NCBI RefSeq assembly: GCF_936943645.1
Contig: NZ_CAKZJO010000085.1
Span: 62,001-126,000 of the forward strand
Length of the DNA: 64,000 nucleotides
Source: an uncultured Bradyrhizobium sp.
GTDB lineage: Bacteria > Pseudomonadota > Alphaproteobacteria > Rhizobiales > Xanthobacteraceae
Direction of reading: 5' to 3'
Part shown: one piece after another, positions 18,140 through 26,704 of the stretch
Position numbering within the stretch: position 1 is the stretch's first letter
Layout of the letters: each line of letters opens with the position of its first letter
The notes under the pieces: generated by a model
Databases searched by the model: none
The model's input: the letters and a program-made list of their open reading frames with translations, nothing else
What the model was told of the DNA's origin: nothing
Translations under genes and position numbers: made by a program

Positions 18140-19132
18140 ATGAGCGTCGTGATCTTCGGTGGCGCAGGCTTTGTCGGGCTCAATATCGCGGAGCTGCTGC
18201 TTGCCCGCGGCGATGCGGTCACGCTGTTCGATCAGGCCGAGTTGCCGGTGGAGGCGCGCTGCGCCTTTGCGCCTTACGGTGAACGCTTGCGGCTGCTGCG
18301 AGGGGACGTGACCGAGCGTAGCGCGGTTGAGGCGGCAGTCGGGCCGGGATGCGATGCCGTGGTGCTTGGCGCCGCGATCACGGCAGGCGCAGCGCGCGAT
18401 GCCGCCGAGCCGGAGCGGATTCTGGCCGTCAATCTGCTGGCGCAGGTGCCGATCCTGACCGCTGCGCGCAAGGCAAAGGTGCGGCGTGTGATCAACCTGT
18501 CGTCCGCTGCAAGCTATGGCGCGAGCGGCCGGCATTATCCGCTGCTGGAAGAGACGACGCCTTGCGATCCGCAATCGCTGTATGCGATCACGAAATTCGG
18601 CTCCGAGCGTGTGGTCGCCCGGCTCTCCGAGCTCTGGCAGGCCGATATGATCAGCGTCCGGCTCTCGGGGGTGTTCGGCCCGTACGAGCGTGCAGGCGGT
18701 GTCCGCGACACGCCGTCACCGCAGGCGCTGATCGTGGATTGCATGCGGCGGGGCGCGCCGGCGTTGCTCAGCGAGCCCGGTGCACGGGACTGGGTCTATG
18801 CCGCCGACGTCGCCGCCGCCGTCGGCGTGCTGCTCGATGCCGCCCGGCCCCGCCACATGCTCTACAATATCTCGAGCGGTTTGACGTTCACCGCAGAGGC
18901 CTGGGGCAAGGCCTTTGCTGATAAGGCTTTTGCCGCCCCGGACAGCGGTTTCGTTTGCCGCGTGGCTGTCTCCGGCGAAACACCGACCGTGACTGTGCAC
19001 GGCTCGACCCGGGCGCCGCTGTCGGTACAGCGCATGGCCGACGAATTCGGATGGCGCGCCAAATTTGGCTGCGAGGAGTCAGCGGAGCATATGCGGCGCT
19101 GGCTGCATGATCATGATCGAGGAGGCGCCTGA
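18140..19132 (+). CDS. NAD(P)-dependent epimerase/dehydratase (extended SDR)
   Basis: A 330-aa Rossmann enzyme. The N-terminal cofactor motif FGGAGFVG (about 6-13) and catalytic YAITK are visible, with SSAASYGASG before it supplying the Ser. Length and the C-terminal substrate domain fit the extended SDR class (sugar-nucleotide epimerases, reductases). The substrate is unknown. It follows the hydantoinase by 12 bases and is just ahead of a second SDR. Confidence 0.88.
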   Translation: MSVVIFGGAGFVGLNIAELLLARGDAVTLFDQAELPVEARCAFAPYGERLRLLRGDVTERSAVEAAVGPGCDAVVLGAAITAGAARDAAEPERILAVNLLAQVPILTAARKAKVRRVINLSSAASYGASGRHYPLLEETTPCDPQSLYAITKFGSERVVARLSELWQADMISVRLSGVFGPYERAGGVRDTPSPQALIVDCMRRGAPALLSEPGARDWVYAADVAAAVGVLLDAARPRHMLYNISSGLTFTAEAWGKAFADKAFAAPDSGFVCRVAVSGETPTVTVHGSTRAPLSVQRMADEFGWRAKFGCEESAEHMRRWLHDHDRGGA

Positions 19133-19133
19133 G

Positions 19134-19895
19134 ATGAAGCTGGCGGGCAGGGTGGCCATCATCACAGGCGGCGGCTCCGGGATCGGCCGGGCCAGCGCCG
19201 TTCTGTTCGCCCGCGAAGGCGCCTTCGTTGCACTGGTGGATCGCGATGCTGACAGCGCAGCCGAAACGCTGGCGATGCTTCGCGATCAGGGTGGCAGCGG
19301 TAGCGTCCATGTTGGCGATGTCGGCGACGCCGATTTTGCAAGCTCCACCGTCGAAAGTGTCGCAACAAGCGACGGCAGGCTCGACGTGCTGATGACGTCT
19401 GCCGGCTTCTCCTGCGGCGGTACCGTGATCACAACTGCGCTGGCGGATTGGGACGCGGTATTCCGTGCCAATGTCGGCGGCACCTGGTTGTGGGCGCGCG
19501 CGGCCGTGCCGATCATGCAGCGGCAGGGCAAGGGCGCCATCATCACGCTGGCGTCGCAGCTGGCGATCGCTGGCGGCAAGGGCAACAGCGCCTATATTGC
19601 GGCCAAGGGCGCCATCGTCAGCCTGACCCGCACCATGGCCGTCGATTTCGCGACCGATGGCATCCGCGTCAACGCGTTGGCGCCCGGCGCGATCGACACG
19701 CCGCTGCTGCGCCGCAGTTTTGCGCGCCACGCCGATCCCGAGCCGGTGCGCGAGGTCTCGCGACAGCGTCATGCCATGAAGCGGTTCGGGCGCGCCGACG
19801 AGGTGGCGGCGGCCGCGCTCTATCTCGCCAGTGACGATTCCTCCTTCGTCACCGGCACGGTGCTTCCAGTCGATGGCGGGTGGCTTGCGGCATGA
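19134..19895 (+). CDS. Short-chain dehydrogenase/reductase (classical SDR)
   Basis: A 253-aa NAD(P)-dependent oxidoreductase. It has GGGSGIG at about 12-18, an active-site Ser in TLASQ, YIAAK as catalytic Tyr-Lys, and PGAIDTPL plus the C-terminal DGGWLAA typical of the FabG-like group. The start is ATG 19134, with GGAGG at 19121-19125, one base after the previous stop. Its stop overlaps the next start (ATGA, 19892-19895). Oxidation or reduction of a hydroxyl or keto product of the pathway is likely; the specific substrate is not visible. Confidence 0.92.
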   Translation: MKLAGRVAIITGGGSGIGRASAVLFAREGAFVALVDRDADSAAETLAMLRDQGGSGSVHVGDVGDADFASSTVESVATSDGRLDVLMTSAGFSCGGTVITTALADWDAVFRANVGGTWLWARAAVPIMQRQGKGAIITLASQLAIAGGKGNSAYIAAKGAIVSLTRTMAVDFATDGIRVNALAPGAIDTPLLRRSFARHADPEPVREVSRQRHAMKRFGRADEVAAAALYLASDDSSFVTGTVLPVDGGWLAA

Positions 19896-21328
19896 GTGAT
19901 GGCCTTGCAGCACTTGCAGTTCAAGTCTGCGCCGATCTTGCCAAGACGGCGCATCCGGGCATGCCCTGGCTGACGCCGATGACGGCTCCCGATGGCAGCC
20001 GCGCTCTGGACGTGCTCATTGTCGGGGCTGGTCAATCCGGACTTGCGACGGCTTTCGGTCTGCAGCGCTCGCAGGTCACCAACATCCGCTTGCTCGACAA
20101 GGCGGACGAGGGTTGCGAAGGCCCGTGGCTGACCTATGCGCGGATGCCGACCCTGCGCAGCCCGAAGGACTACACCGGCCCTGACCTCGACCTGCCGAAC
20201 CTGACCTATCAAGCCTGGCACGAGGCCAAATTCGGAACGGAGAGCTGGCGCGATCTTGGTCTGATCCCGCGCGAATATTGGGCGGCCTATCTGTCGTGGT
20301 ATCGCAAGGTGCTCGGTCTACCGGTGCACAATGGCTGCGAGGTGACCGATATCGCACCCGAGGCTAACGGCCTGCTGCGGGCAACAGTGAGCACTGCTCA
20401 TAGCGAGGAGGTGCTTTACGCCCGCAAGATCGTGCTCGCGACGGGACAGGAAGGCATGGGCGATTGGAGCATTCCCGAACCATTGCGTCATCTGCCGGCG
20501 TCGCGATGCGTTACCTGCGCGGCGCCGATAGATTTTACCGCGCTACGTGGCAAGCGCGTCGCGGTGATTGGCGCGGGCGCCTCGGCCTTCGATAACGCAG
20601 CGATGGCACTCGAGGCAGGTGCGGGCCTCGTGCATTTGCTGTGCCGGCGCGCTGCGATCCAGCTAGTGCAACCCTATCGATGGCTGACCTTCCGCGGCTT
20701 CCTCAGGCATTTTTCCGAGCTCGACGATCCCTGGCGCTGGCGCTTCATGCGCGCGGTGCTCGAGCTGCGCGAGGGATTTCCGCAAGCCACCTATGATCGC
20801 TGCGCCCGGCACGCGCCGTTCCATCTGCACGAGGGCGCACCTGTCGAGGAAGCGCGGGAGACCGTTGACGGCGTGCTGCTGCGCACGCCACGTGGCGAAA
20901 TCGCGGTCGATTTCGTCATCTGCGCCACCGGCGTCATGATGGACTTTGCCGCTCGCCCCGAGCTGAAGCGATGCGCCGATAACATCGCGCGCTGGGCCGA
21001 CTGCTACACGCCGCCGGCGCAGGAACAGAGCCTTCGCCTTGGCGCCTTTCCCTATTTGTCGGACGGCTATGCCTTCCGCGAGCGCGAGGTTGGACGAACA
21101 CCGTGGATCTCCGGCATTCACCTGTTCGCCATTGCCTCGACCATGAGCTTTGGTCCGTCCGGCTCCTCGATCAATGCGATGACGACGGCGGTGCCGAAGC
21201 TGGTCCACGGCCTCACGCGTGACCTGTTCCGCGCCGATATCGACAAGCACTGGGCGGCATTCCAGGCCTATGATGTCCCTCAAGCTGTGATCCGGCGCGA
21301 GCCCGCGGCCGCGCAGGGGAGCGCGTGA
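19892..21328 (+). CDS. FAD-dependent monooxygenase-like oxidoreductase (FMO/BVMO type)
   Basis: A 478-aa two-dinucleotide-fold flavoprotein. The FAD motif IVGAGQSGLA is at about 43-52, a second Rossmann motif VAVIGAGASAFDN near the middle, and ICATGVMMDF, an ATG-type motif, further on. RSPKDYTGPDLDLPNLTYQAWHEAKFG near residue 90 is characteristic of a group annotated as FAD-dependent monooxygenases or SidA/YhjJ-like oxidoreductases. The classical BVMO fingerprint FxGxxxHxxxW is not seen. It is the last gene of the hydantoinase-1 group. An N- or C-hydroxylation of a pathway compound is plausible but unproven. Confidence 0.85.
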   Translation: MSDGLAALAVQVCADLAKTAHPGMPWLTPMTAPDGSRALDVLIVGAGQSGLATAFGLQRSQVTNIRLLDKADEGCEGPWLTYARMPTLRSPKDYTGPDLDLPNLTYQAWHEAKFGTESWRDLGLIPREYWAAYLSWYRKVLGLPVHNGCEVTDIAPEANGLLRATVSTAHSEEVLYARKIVLATGQEGMGDWSIPEPLRHLPASRCVTCAAPIDFTALRGKRVAVIGAGASAFDNAAMALEAGAGLVHLLCRRAAIQLVQPYRWLTFRGFLRHFSELDDPWRWRFMRAVLELREGFPQATYDRCARHAPFHLHEGAPVEEARETVDGVLLRTPRGEIAVDFVICATGVMMDFAARPELKRCADNIARWADCYTPPAQEQSLRLGAFPYLSDGYAFREREVGRTPWISGIHLFAIASTMSFGPSGSSINAMTTAVPKLVHGLTRDLFRADIDKHWAAFQAYDVPQAVIRREPAAAQGSA

Positions 21329-21387
21329 TGCCGGCGAGCGCATATGCATTCCACTGCGACGAAGACGCATGCCAAACTGCCCGTTTC

Positions 21388-21403
21388 TGGCACATGATTT
21401 GCT
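21388..21403 (+). promoter_or_regulatory. Sigma-54 (-24/-12) promoter of the dipeptide-ABC/hydantoinase-2 operon
   Basis: TGGCAC-ATGAT-TTGCT matches the RpoN consensus TGGCAC-N5-TTGCW at every fixed position, with correct GG-N10-GC spacing. Predicted start is about 21414, 30 bases before ATG 21444. A sigma-54 promoter normally implies an enhancer-binding activator such as NtrC; no clear activator site is visible upstream. Confidence 0.75.
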
Positions 21404-21443
21404 GCCATTTCGGGCGTGCGCGGCCTAACAAAGGACAGAGGCG

Positions 21444-23063
21444 ATGTACCCCGTGATTTTCAGGCATCTGATTTCGGCGTCCGCCGTTCTTCTTTCGGCG
21501 ACATTGATGGCGTCCGCGGCCCGTGCGCAGAGCCGCGCTGAGACCTTGCGCTACGTGACGGCTGCAACAGTCAACACGCTCGATCCCAACATTCCCGGCT
21601 CGACCCGCGAAGCCTTCGCGCTCAGCATGAGCAGCTATGACCGGCTGGTGTCGTTCGGCCGCAAACAGCTCAACGGCAAATGGGTGTTCGATCTCGATAC
21701 CATCACTGGCGAGCTCGCGGAGTCCTTCAGCGTCAGCCCCGATGGCCTGAAGCTCACCTTCAAGCTTCGTCCAGACGCCAAGTTCCACGACGGCTCGCCG
21801 GTTACTGCAGAAGACGTGAAGTGGTCGCTCGACCGCTGCGTCACCGCGCCGGTACTCGGCAAGGCGCAACTGCTGACGGGGTCGTTGACCAGCGCCGACC
21901 AGTTCAAGGTGATCGATCCACTGACACTTGAAGTGACATTGCCGCGGCCCGACAAGCTGGCGCTGCCGAACCTTGCGACCGTCTATCCCATCATCATCAA
22001 TTCCAAGCTCGCCAAATCGCATGCGACCCCTGAGGATCCTTGGGCGCTGAGCTGGCTGAAGGAGAACGAGGCGGGCAGCGGCGCCTATGTCGTCGAGACC
22101 TTCAAGCCCGGAGAGCAGGCGATCGCCAGGCGCAACGAGGCCTGGAATCGCGGCTCGCCGGACAAGCCGGCGTCCTTCAAGCGGCTGATCATCCAGTCGG
22201 TACCGGAGCCGGCGACGCGCGCCAATCTGGTCGAGCGCGGCGATGCGGACCTCGCGATCGACCTGCAGGCCAGCGACGTCCAGGCGCTGGAGTCCAAAGG
22301 CAAGCTGAAGGTGATTTCGACACCGCAATACAATGCGGTGACCTTCATCTCGATGAACAACAAGATCCCGCCGTTCGACAACGTCAACGTCCGCCGGGCG
22401 GTCGCCGCGGCGCTACCCTATGATGACATGTTCAAGGCAGCGCTGTTTGGCCGCGGCACGCCGCTGTTCGGTGCCAGCTGGCCCGACGGTACGCCGCCGA
22501 GCGGCGGCTATCCAATCCCGCAACCGGTCAAGCTCGATCTGGAGAAGGCGCGGGCCTATCTGAAGGAGGCCGGCATGCCCGAAGGTTTCGCCACGACCTT
22601 CAGCTTCAACGTCGGTCAGGCCGCGACTGCCGAGCCGATGGCCGCCCTGGTCAAGGAATCTCTGGAGAAGATCGGCATCAAGGTCGACATCCAGAAGCTG
22701 CCGGATGCGCAGATGTCGACCTCGATCAATGAGAAGAAGCTGCCCTTCTTCACCGAAGGCATTGTCGCCTGGCTGCCGTCGACCGATTATTTCTATCGCA
22801 ACTTCTACACCGGCAATCAGCGCTGGAACTATTCCTCCACGGACAATGCCGAGCTGGAGAAGATCGCGCAGGCCGCGCGCTTCGAGCCGGACAAGGCGAA
22901 GTACGAGGCGGAGGGCAAGGAGCTCAACGCCATCCATTTCGAGCAGATGTTCCAGGTTCCGCTCTGGCAGCCGGCGCAGGACGCAGTGATGGTCGCCAAT
23001 CTCGACGGCTATGTCTATCAATTCACCCGCCAGGTGGATTATCGTAACCTGAGCCGCAAATAG
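21444..23063 (+). CDS. Family-5 ABC binding protein (dipeptide/oligopeptide type)
   Basis: Periplasmic receptor for the transporter encoded by the next three genes. The 539 aa begin with a Sec signal peptide ending near ARAQS and show the family pattern ETLRYVTAATVNTLDPNI, KLTFKLRPDAKFHDGSPVTAEDVKWSL and VRRAVAAALPYDDM. The start is ATG 21444, preceded by GAGG. Context (a hydantoinase at the operon end, sigma-54 promoter) suggests a nitrogen compound such as a dipeptide, cyclic dipeptide or hydantoin derivative. Confidence 0.92.
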   Translation: MYPVIFRHLISASAVLLSATLMASAARAQSRAETLRYVTAATVNTLDPNIPGSTREAFALSMSSYDRLVSFGRKQLNGKWVFDLDTITGELAESFSVSPDGLKLTFKLRPDAKFHDGSPVTAEDVKWSLDRCVTAPVLGKAQLLTGSLTSADQFKVIDPLTLEVTLPRPDKLALPNLATVYPIIINSKLAKSHATPEDPWALSWLKENEAGSGAYVVETFKPGEQAIARRNEAWNRGSPDKPASFKRLIIQSVPEPATRANLVERGDADLAIDLQASDVQALESKGKLKVISTPQYNAVTFISMNNKIPPFDNVNVRRAVAAALPYDDMFKAALFGRGTPLFGASWPDGTPPSGGYPIPQPVKLDLEKARAYLKEAGMPEGFATTFSFNVGQAATAEPMAALVKESLEKIGIKVDIQKLPDAQMSTSINEKKLPFFTEGIVAWLPSTDYFYRNFYTGNQRWNYSSTDNAELEKIAQAARFEPDKAKYEAEGKELNAIHFEQMFQVPLWQPAQDAVMVANLDGYVYQFTRQVDYRNLSRK

Positions 23064-23091
23064 CAGCGGAGCCGGGGGCACGGCGAAGAGC

Positions 23092-24123
23092 ATGGGCACG
23101 ATTGGTGCAACTTTGATCCGGGCCGGGCGGCGGTTTCTCTCGTCACTACCGGCGCTGTTCGGCGTGCTGGTCTTCACTTTCCTCCTGATGCGGGTGTTGC
23201 CAGGCGATCCCGCCGTGTTCTTTGCCTCCGGTCCCAGTGCCGGCAAGGAGGAGATCGAGGTCGTCCGCAAGCAGCTCGGGCTGGACCGGTCGCTGCCGGA
23301 GCAGCTCGGCATCTATCTCTACGATGTCGGCCGCGGCAATCTCGGCCGTTCCATGATGACGGGGCAGCCGGTCGCCAAGGACCTGCAGCAGCGCCTGCCG
23401 GCCTCGCTCGAGCTGACGCTGACCGCGCTCGTGATCGCGCTGATCGCGGCGGTCCCGCTCGGTGTGCTGGCCGCGCTGCGACCGAACTCGCTGATCGATC
23501 ACGGCGTACGGCTGTTCTGCTCGCTCGGCGTCTGCGTGCCGACCTTCGTCTCCGGACTGCTGCTGATCTACGTGTTCTACTATTTGCTGGGTCTTGCCCC
23601 CGACCCGACCGGACGGATCGACGTCTTCGCCTCGGTGCCGCCGGCCCGCACCGGCTTCCTGATGGTGGATTTCCTGCTCGCGGGTGACGTCGAGGGTTGG
23701 TGGGCCGCGGCGCGTCAGTTGACGCTGCCTGCCTTCACGATGGCGCTGTTCGTGATCGCGCCGCTTGCCCGCATCACCCGTGCCTCGATGCTGGTGTCGC
23801 TCGGCAGCGATTTCGTGCGTACCGCAAGGTCGATCGGCTTGTCGCGCTGGCAGATCGTGGTGACCTATGCGCTGCGGAATGCAATCCTGCCCGTGATCAC
23901 CATCGCCGGCATCGTGTTCTCGACCATGCTTGGTGCCAATGTGCTGGTCGAGAAAGTGTTCTCCTGGCCGGGCGTTGCGTCCTACGCGCTCGATGCGCTG
24001 CTGGTCTCCGACTATGCACCGGTGCAGGGCTTCGTGCTGCTGATGGCCAGCATCTTCGTCGCGGTCAATCTCCTGGTCGATGTGCTCTACGGCATCGCCG
24101 ATCCCAGGGCGACGGCCGCATGA
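23092..24123 (+). CDS. Dipeptide-type ABC transporter permease (DppB-like)
   Basis: First membrane subunit of the peptide-type importer, 343 aa. It has the N-terminal helix with FGVLVFTFLLMRVLPGDPA, typical of DppB/OppB, six predicted helices and the EAA loop (ARSIGLSRWQIVVTYALRNAILPVITI). The stop overlaps the start of the second permease (ATGA, 24120-24123). Confidence 0.94.
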   Translation: MGTIGATLIRAGRRFLSSLPALFGVLVFTFLLMRVLPGDPAVFFASGPSAGKEEIEVVRKQLGLDRSLPEQLGIYLYDVGRGNLGRSMMTGQPVAKDLQQRLPASLELTLTALVIALIAAVPLGVLAALRPNSLIDHGVRLFCSLGVCVPTFVSGLLLIYVFYYLLGLAPDPTGRIDVFASVPPARTGFLMVDFLLAGDVEGWWAAARQLTLPAFTMALFVIAPLARITRASMLVSLGSDFVRTARSIGLSRWQIVVTYALRNAILPVITIAGIVFSTMLGANVLVEKVFSWPGVASYALDALLVSDYAPVQGFVLLMASIFVAVNLLVDVLYGIADPRATAA

Positions 24124-24980
24124 GCCTGACAGCAACATCGTCGGGGCTGCGTCACACCATGTGGGTGCTGCGCGGTAACCCCGTTACCGCGATTGCCGGC
24201 GCGGCGGCGATATTGCTGGCGCTGGTCGCGATCTTCGGTCCCATGCTGGTGCCTTATGATCCCGTCGCTTCGGACGTGCCGCGTGCGCTGCAGCCGCCGA
24301 GCGCACTCCACTGGGCCGGCACTGATCAGCTCGGCCGCGATGTCTTCAGCCGATTGATCGTCGCCACGCGGCTCGATCTCGCCATCGCCGTGACGGCCGT
24401 CAGCGTGTCTTTCGTGATCGGCGCGGTGATCGGATCGCTCTGCGGCTATGTCGGCGGCAAGCTCGATCGCGCGGTCGGCCGGTTCGTCGACGTGCTGATG
24501 GCCTTTCCGCTGTTCGTTCTCGCCATGGCCATGGTCGCAGCGCTCGGCAACCGGGTCGAGAATATCGTCATCGCGACCGCGATCATCAATCTGCCGTTCT
24601 ACATCCGCTTCGCGCGCGCGGAGGTCAACATCCGGCGCAATCTCGGTTGGGTGGAGGCGGCGCGCGCCTGCGGCGATGGGCATGTCTCCGTCGTGCTGCG
24701 CTTCCTGCTACCCAACGTGCTGCCGGCGATGGCGGTGCAGATGTCGCTCAATCTCGGCTGGGCGATCCTGAATGCCGCGGGCCTCTCCTTCATCGGCCTG
24801 GGCGTCAAGCCGCCGACGCCGGAATGGGGCATCATGGTCGCCGAGGGCGCGCGCTTCATCTCGACGGGCAGGTGGTGGCTGGTGTCGTTTCCTGGGCTGG
24901 CTCTGATGCTGGCCGTGCTCTGCTTCAACCTGCTCGGCGACGGGTTGCGCGATATCCTCGATCCGCGCATGCGCACATGA
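24120..24980 (+). CDS. Dipeptide-type ABC transporter permease (DppC-like)
   Basis: Second membrane subunit, 286 aa from ATG 24120. Family features are VPYDPVASDVPRALQPPSALHWAGTDQLGRDVFSR-type periplasmic segment, the EAA loop (ARACGDGHVSVVLRFLLPNVLP) and the C-terminal NLLGDGLRDILDPRMR ending. Start and stop both overlap neighbours by ATGA, so the operon is tightly coupled. Confidence 0.94.
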   Translation: MSLTATSSGLRHTMWVLRGNPVTAIAGAAAILLALVAIFGPMLVPYDPVASDVPRALQPPSALHWAGTDQLGRDVFSRLIVATRLDLAIAVTAVSVSFVIGAVIGSLCGYVGGKLDRAVGRFVDVLMAFPLFVLAMAMVAALGNRVENIVIATAIINLPFYIRFARAEVNIRRNLGWVEAARACGDGHVSVVLRFLLPNVLPAMAVQMSLNLGWAILNAAGLSFIGLGVKPPTPEWGIMVAEGARFISTGRWWLVSFPGLALMLAVLCFNLLGDGLRDILDPRMRT

Positions 24981-26638
24981 TGTCGCCACTGCTCGAAATC
25001 GACAATCTCGGCGTGACGTTCTCGACCCGGCGCGGGCTCGTCGAGGCGCTGCGGGGCGTCTCGCTGTCGCTCCAGCCGGGTGAAATGCTGGGCCTCGTCG
25101 GCGAGAGCGGATCCGGCAAGTCAGTCACCGGCTTCGCGGTCACGGGCCTGCTCGACAAAGCGGGTCGCATCACCGCCGGGCGTGTCAAGTTCAGGGGCCA
25201 GGACATTACGCGCGCGTCGGGGGCGGAGCTGCGCAATCTGCACGGCGCCAACATGGCGATGATTTTCCAGAATCCGCGCGCCGCGCTCAATCCGATCCGC
25301 ACCGTCGGTGCCCAGATCGCCGATGCCGTCCTTTCGCATCGGCGGCTCTCGAAACAGGAGGCGCGGGCCGAGGCGCTGGAGTTGCTGCGCGCGGTGCAGA
25401 TCCGCGATCCCGACCGGCGGCTGGATGCCTATCCGCACGAGCTCTCCGGCGGCATGTGCCAGCGCGTGATGATCGCGATCGCGATCTCCTGTAATCCTTC
25501 ACTTCTGATTGCCGACGAGCCGACCACAGGCCTCGATGTGACGACACAAAAGGTGGTCATGGATCTCCTGGCGCGCATCGTCGCCGACCGGGGCATGGCG
25601 ACAATCCTCATCACCCACGATCTTGGCCTTGCGGCACATTATTGTCGTCGCGTGGTGGTGATGGAGCAGGGGCGACTCGTGGAAGAAGGCGCGCCGCAGA
25701 CATTGTTTCGGGCGCCTCAGCACGCCTATACCAAGCGGCTGGTGGCATCGTCGCCGACCGCGACATCGCGTGTCGGCGACCTCGTGCCGGCCGAAGAAGC
25801 TCTGCCGGTTGTCGAGGTGAACGAGCGGTCGACGCCCGCGCCGGGCGCGCCGCCGCTGCTCGACGTCCAGCACGTCGTCAAGCGTTTTGACGATGGTACC
25901 GCTGCGGTGGCGGATTTCTCGATGACCATGGCGGCAGGCGAGAGCGTCGGCCTGGTCGGGGAGTCCGGCTCCGGCAAGAGCACCACCGCCCGCATGATCT
26001 GCCGGCTGATCGATCCGAGCGCAGGCGACATCCTGTTCGACGGCTATTCGATCGCAAAGCTGCCGGCGCGTGATTTTCATCGCTCGCCGCTACGCAAGGA
26101 AATCCAGATCGTCTTTCAGGATCCGCACGAGAGCCTCAATCCGCGCTTTACCGCGTTCGATTGCATTGCCCATCCGCTGCTGCGGCTCACGGGCCTGCGC
26201 CACGGCGACGCGCTGCGTTCCCGGGTCGAGGAGTGCGCCGACCGCGTCGGCCTGCCGCGTGAGCTGTTGTCACGCTTCCCGCATCAATTGTCGGGTGGCC
26301 AGAAGGCGCGCATCGGCATCGCCCGCGCCATTGCATGCCGGCCGCGTTTGCTGGTGCTTGACGAGCCCACTGCGGCGCTCGATGTCTCGGTGCAGGCCGT
26401 CGTGCTGCAGCTGCTCGACCGGCTTCGGCGCGAGGACAATCTCGCCTTCCTGTTCGTCAGTCACGACCTCAACGTGGTACGCATGATGTGCAGCCGGACC
26501 ATCGTGCTGCGCGCCGGTGGCATCGTCGAGCAGGGCGAGAGCCTCGCTCTGTTTGCCAATCCGCAGACGGATTACACGCGCGAGCTGGTCGAAGCCATCC
26601 CACACATCGGTTCGCCTGCTTCGCTCCTGCCCGCCTGA
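24977..26638 (+). CDS. Fused dual ATP-binding protein (DppD-DppF) of the peptide-type ABC transporter
   Basis: One 553-aa polypeptide carries both ATPases of the importer. The first domain (about 1-265) has Walker A GESGSGKS, signature LSGGMCQRVMIAIA and Walker B LLIADEPTTGLD. A ~25-residue linker rich in Pro/Glu follows, and then the second domain with GESGSGKSTTARM, LSGGQKARIGIARA and LLVLDEPTAALDVS. Fusions of this kind (GsiA/YejF-like) are common. The first signature reads GGMCQRV instead of GGMRQRV, a small variation. The start is ATG 24977, overlapping the DppC stop. The hydantoinase gene follows 66 bases later. Confidence 0.93.
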   Translation: MMSPLLEIDNLGVTFSTRRGLVEALRGVSLSLQPGEMLGLVGESGSGKSVTGFAVTGLLDKAGRITAGRVKFRGQDITRASGAELRNLHGANMAMIFQNPRAALNPIRTVGAQIADAVLSHRRLSKQEARAEALELLRAVQIRDPDRRLDAYPHELSGGMCQRVMIAIAISCNPSLLIADEPTTGLDVTTQKVVMDLLARIVADRGMATILITHDLGLAAHYCRRVVVMEQGRLVEEGAPQTLFRAPQHAYTKRLVASSPTATSRVGDLVPAEEALPVVEVNERSTPAPGAPPLLDVQHVVKRFDDGTAAVADFSMTMAAGESVGLVGESGSGKSTTARMICRLIDPSAGDILFDGYSIAKLPARDFHRSPLRKEIQIVFQDPHESLNPRFTAFDCIAHPLLRLTGLRHGDALRSRVEECADRVGLPRELLSRFPHQLSGGQKARIGIARAIACRPRLLVLDEPTAALDVSVQAVVLQLLDRLRREDNLAFLFVSHDLNVVRMMCSRTIVLRAGGIVEQGESLALFANPQTDYTRELVEAIPHIGSPASLLPA

Positions 26639-26704
26639 TTTCCATGGCCATATGGTCCTACAAGCGTGAATGGAGCGTATTTTCCAGACATCGGCGATCA
26701 TCAA

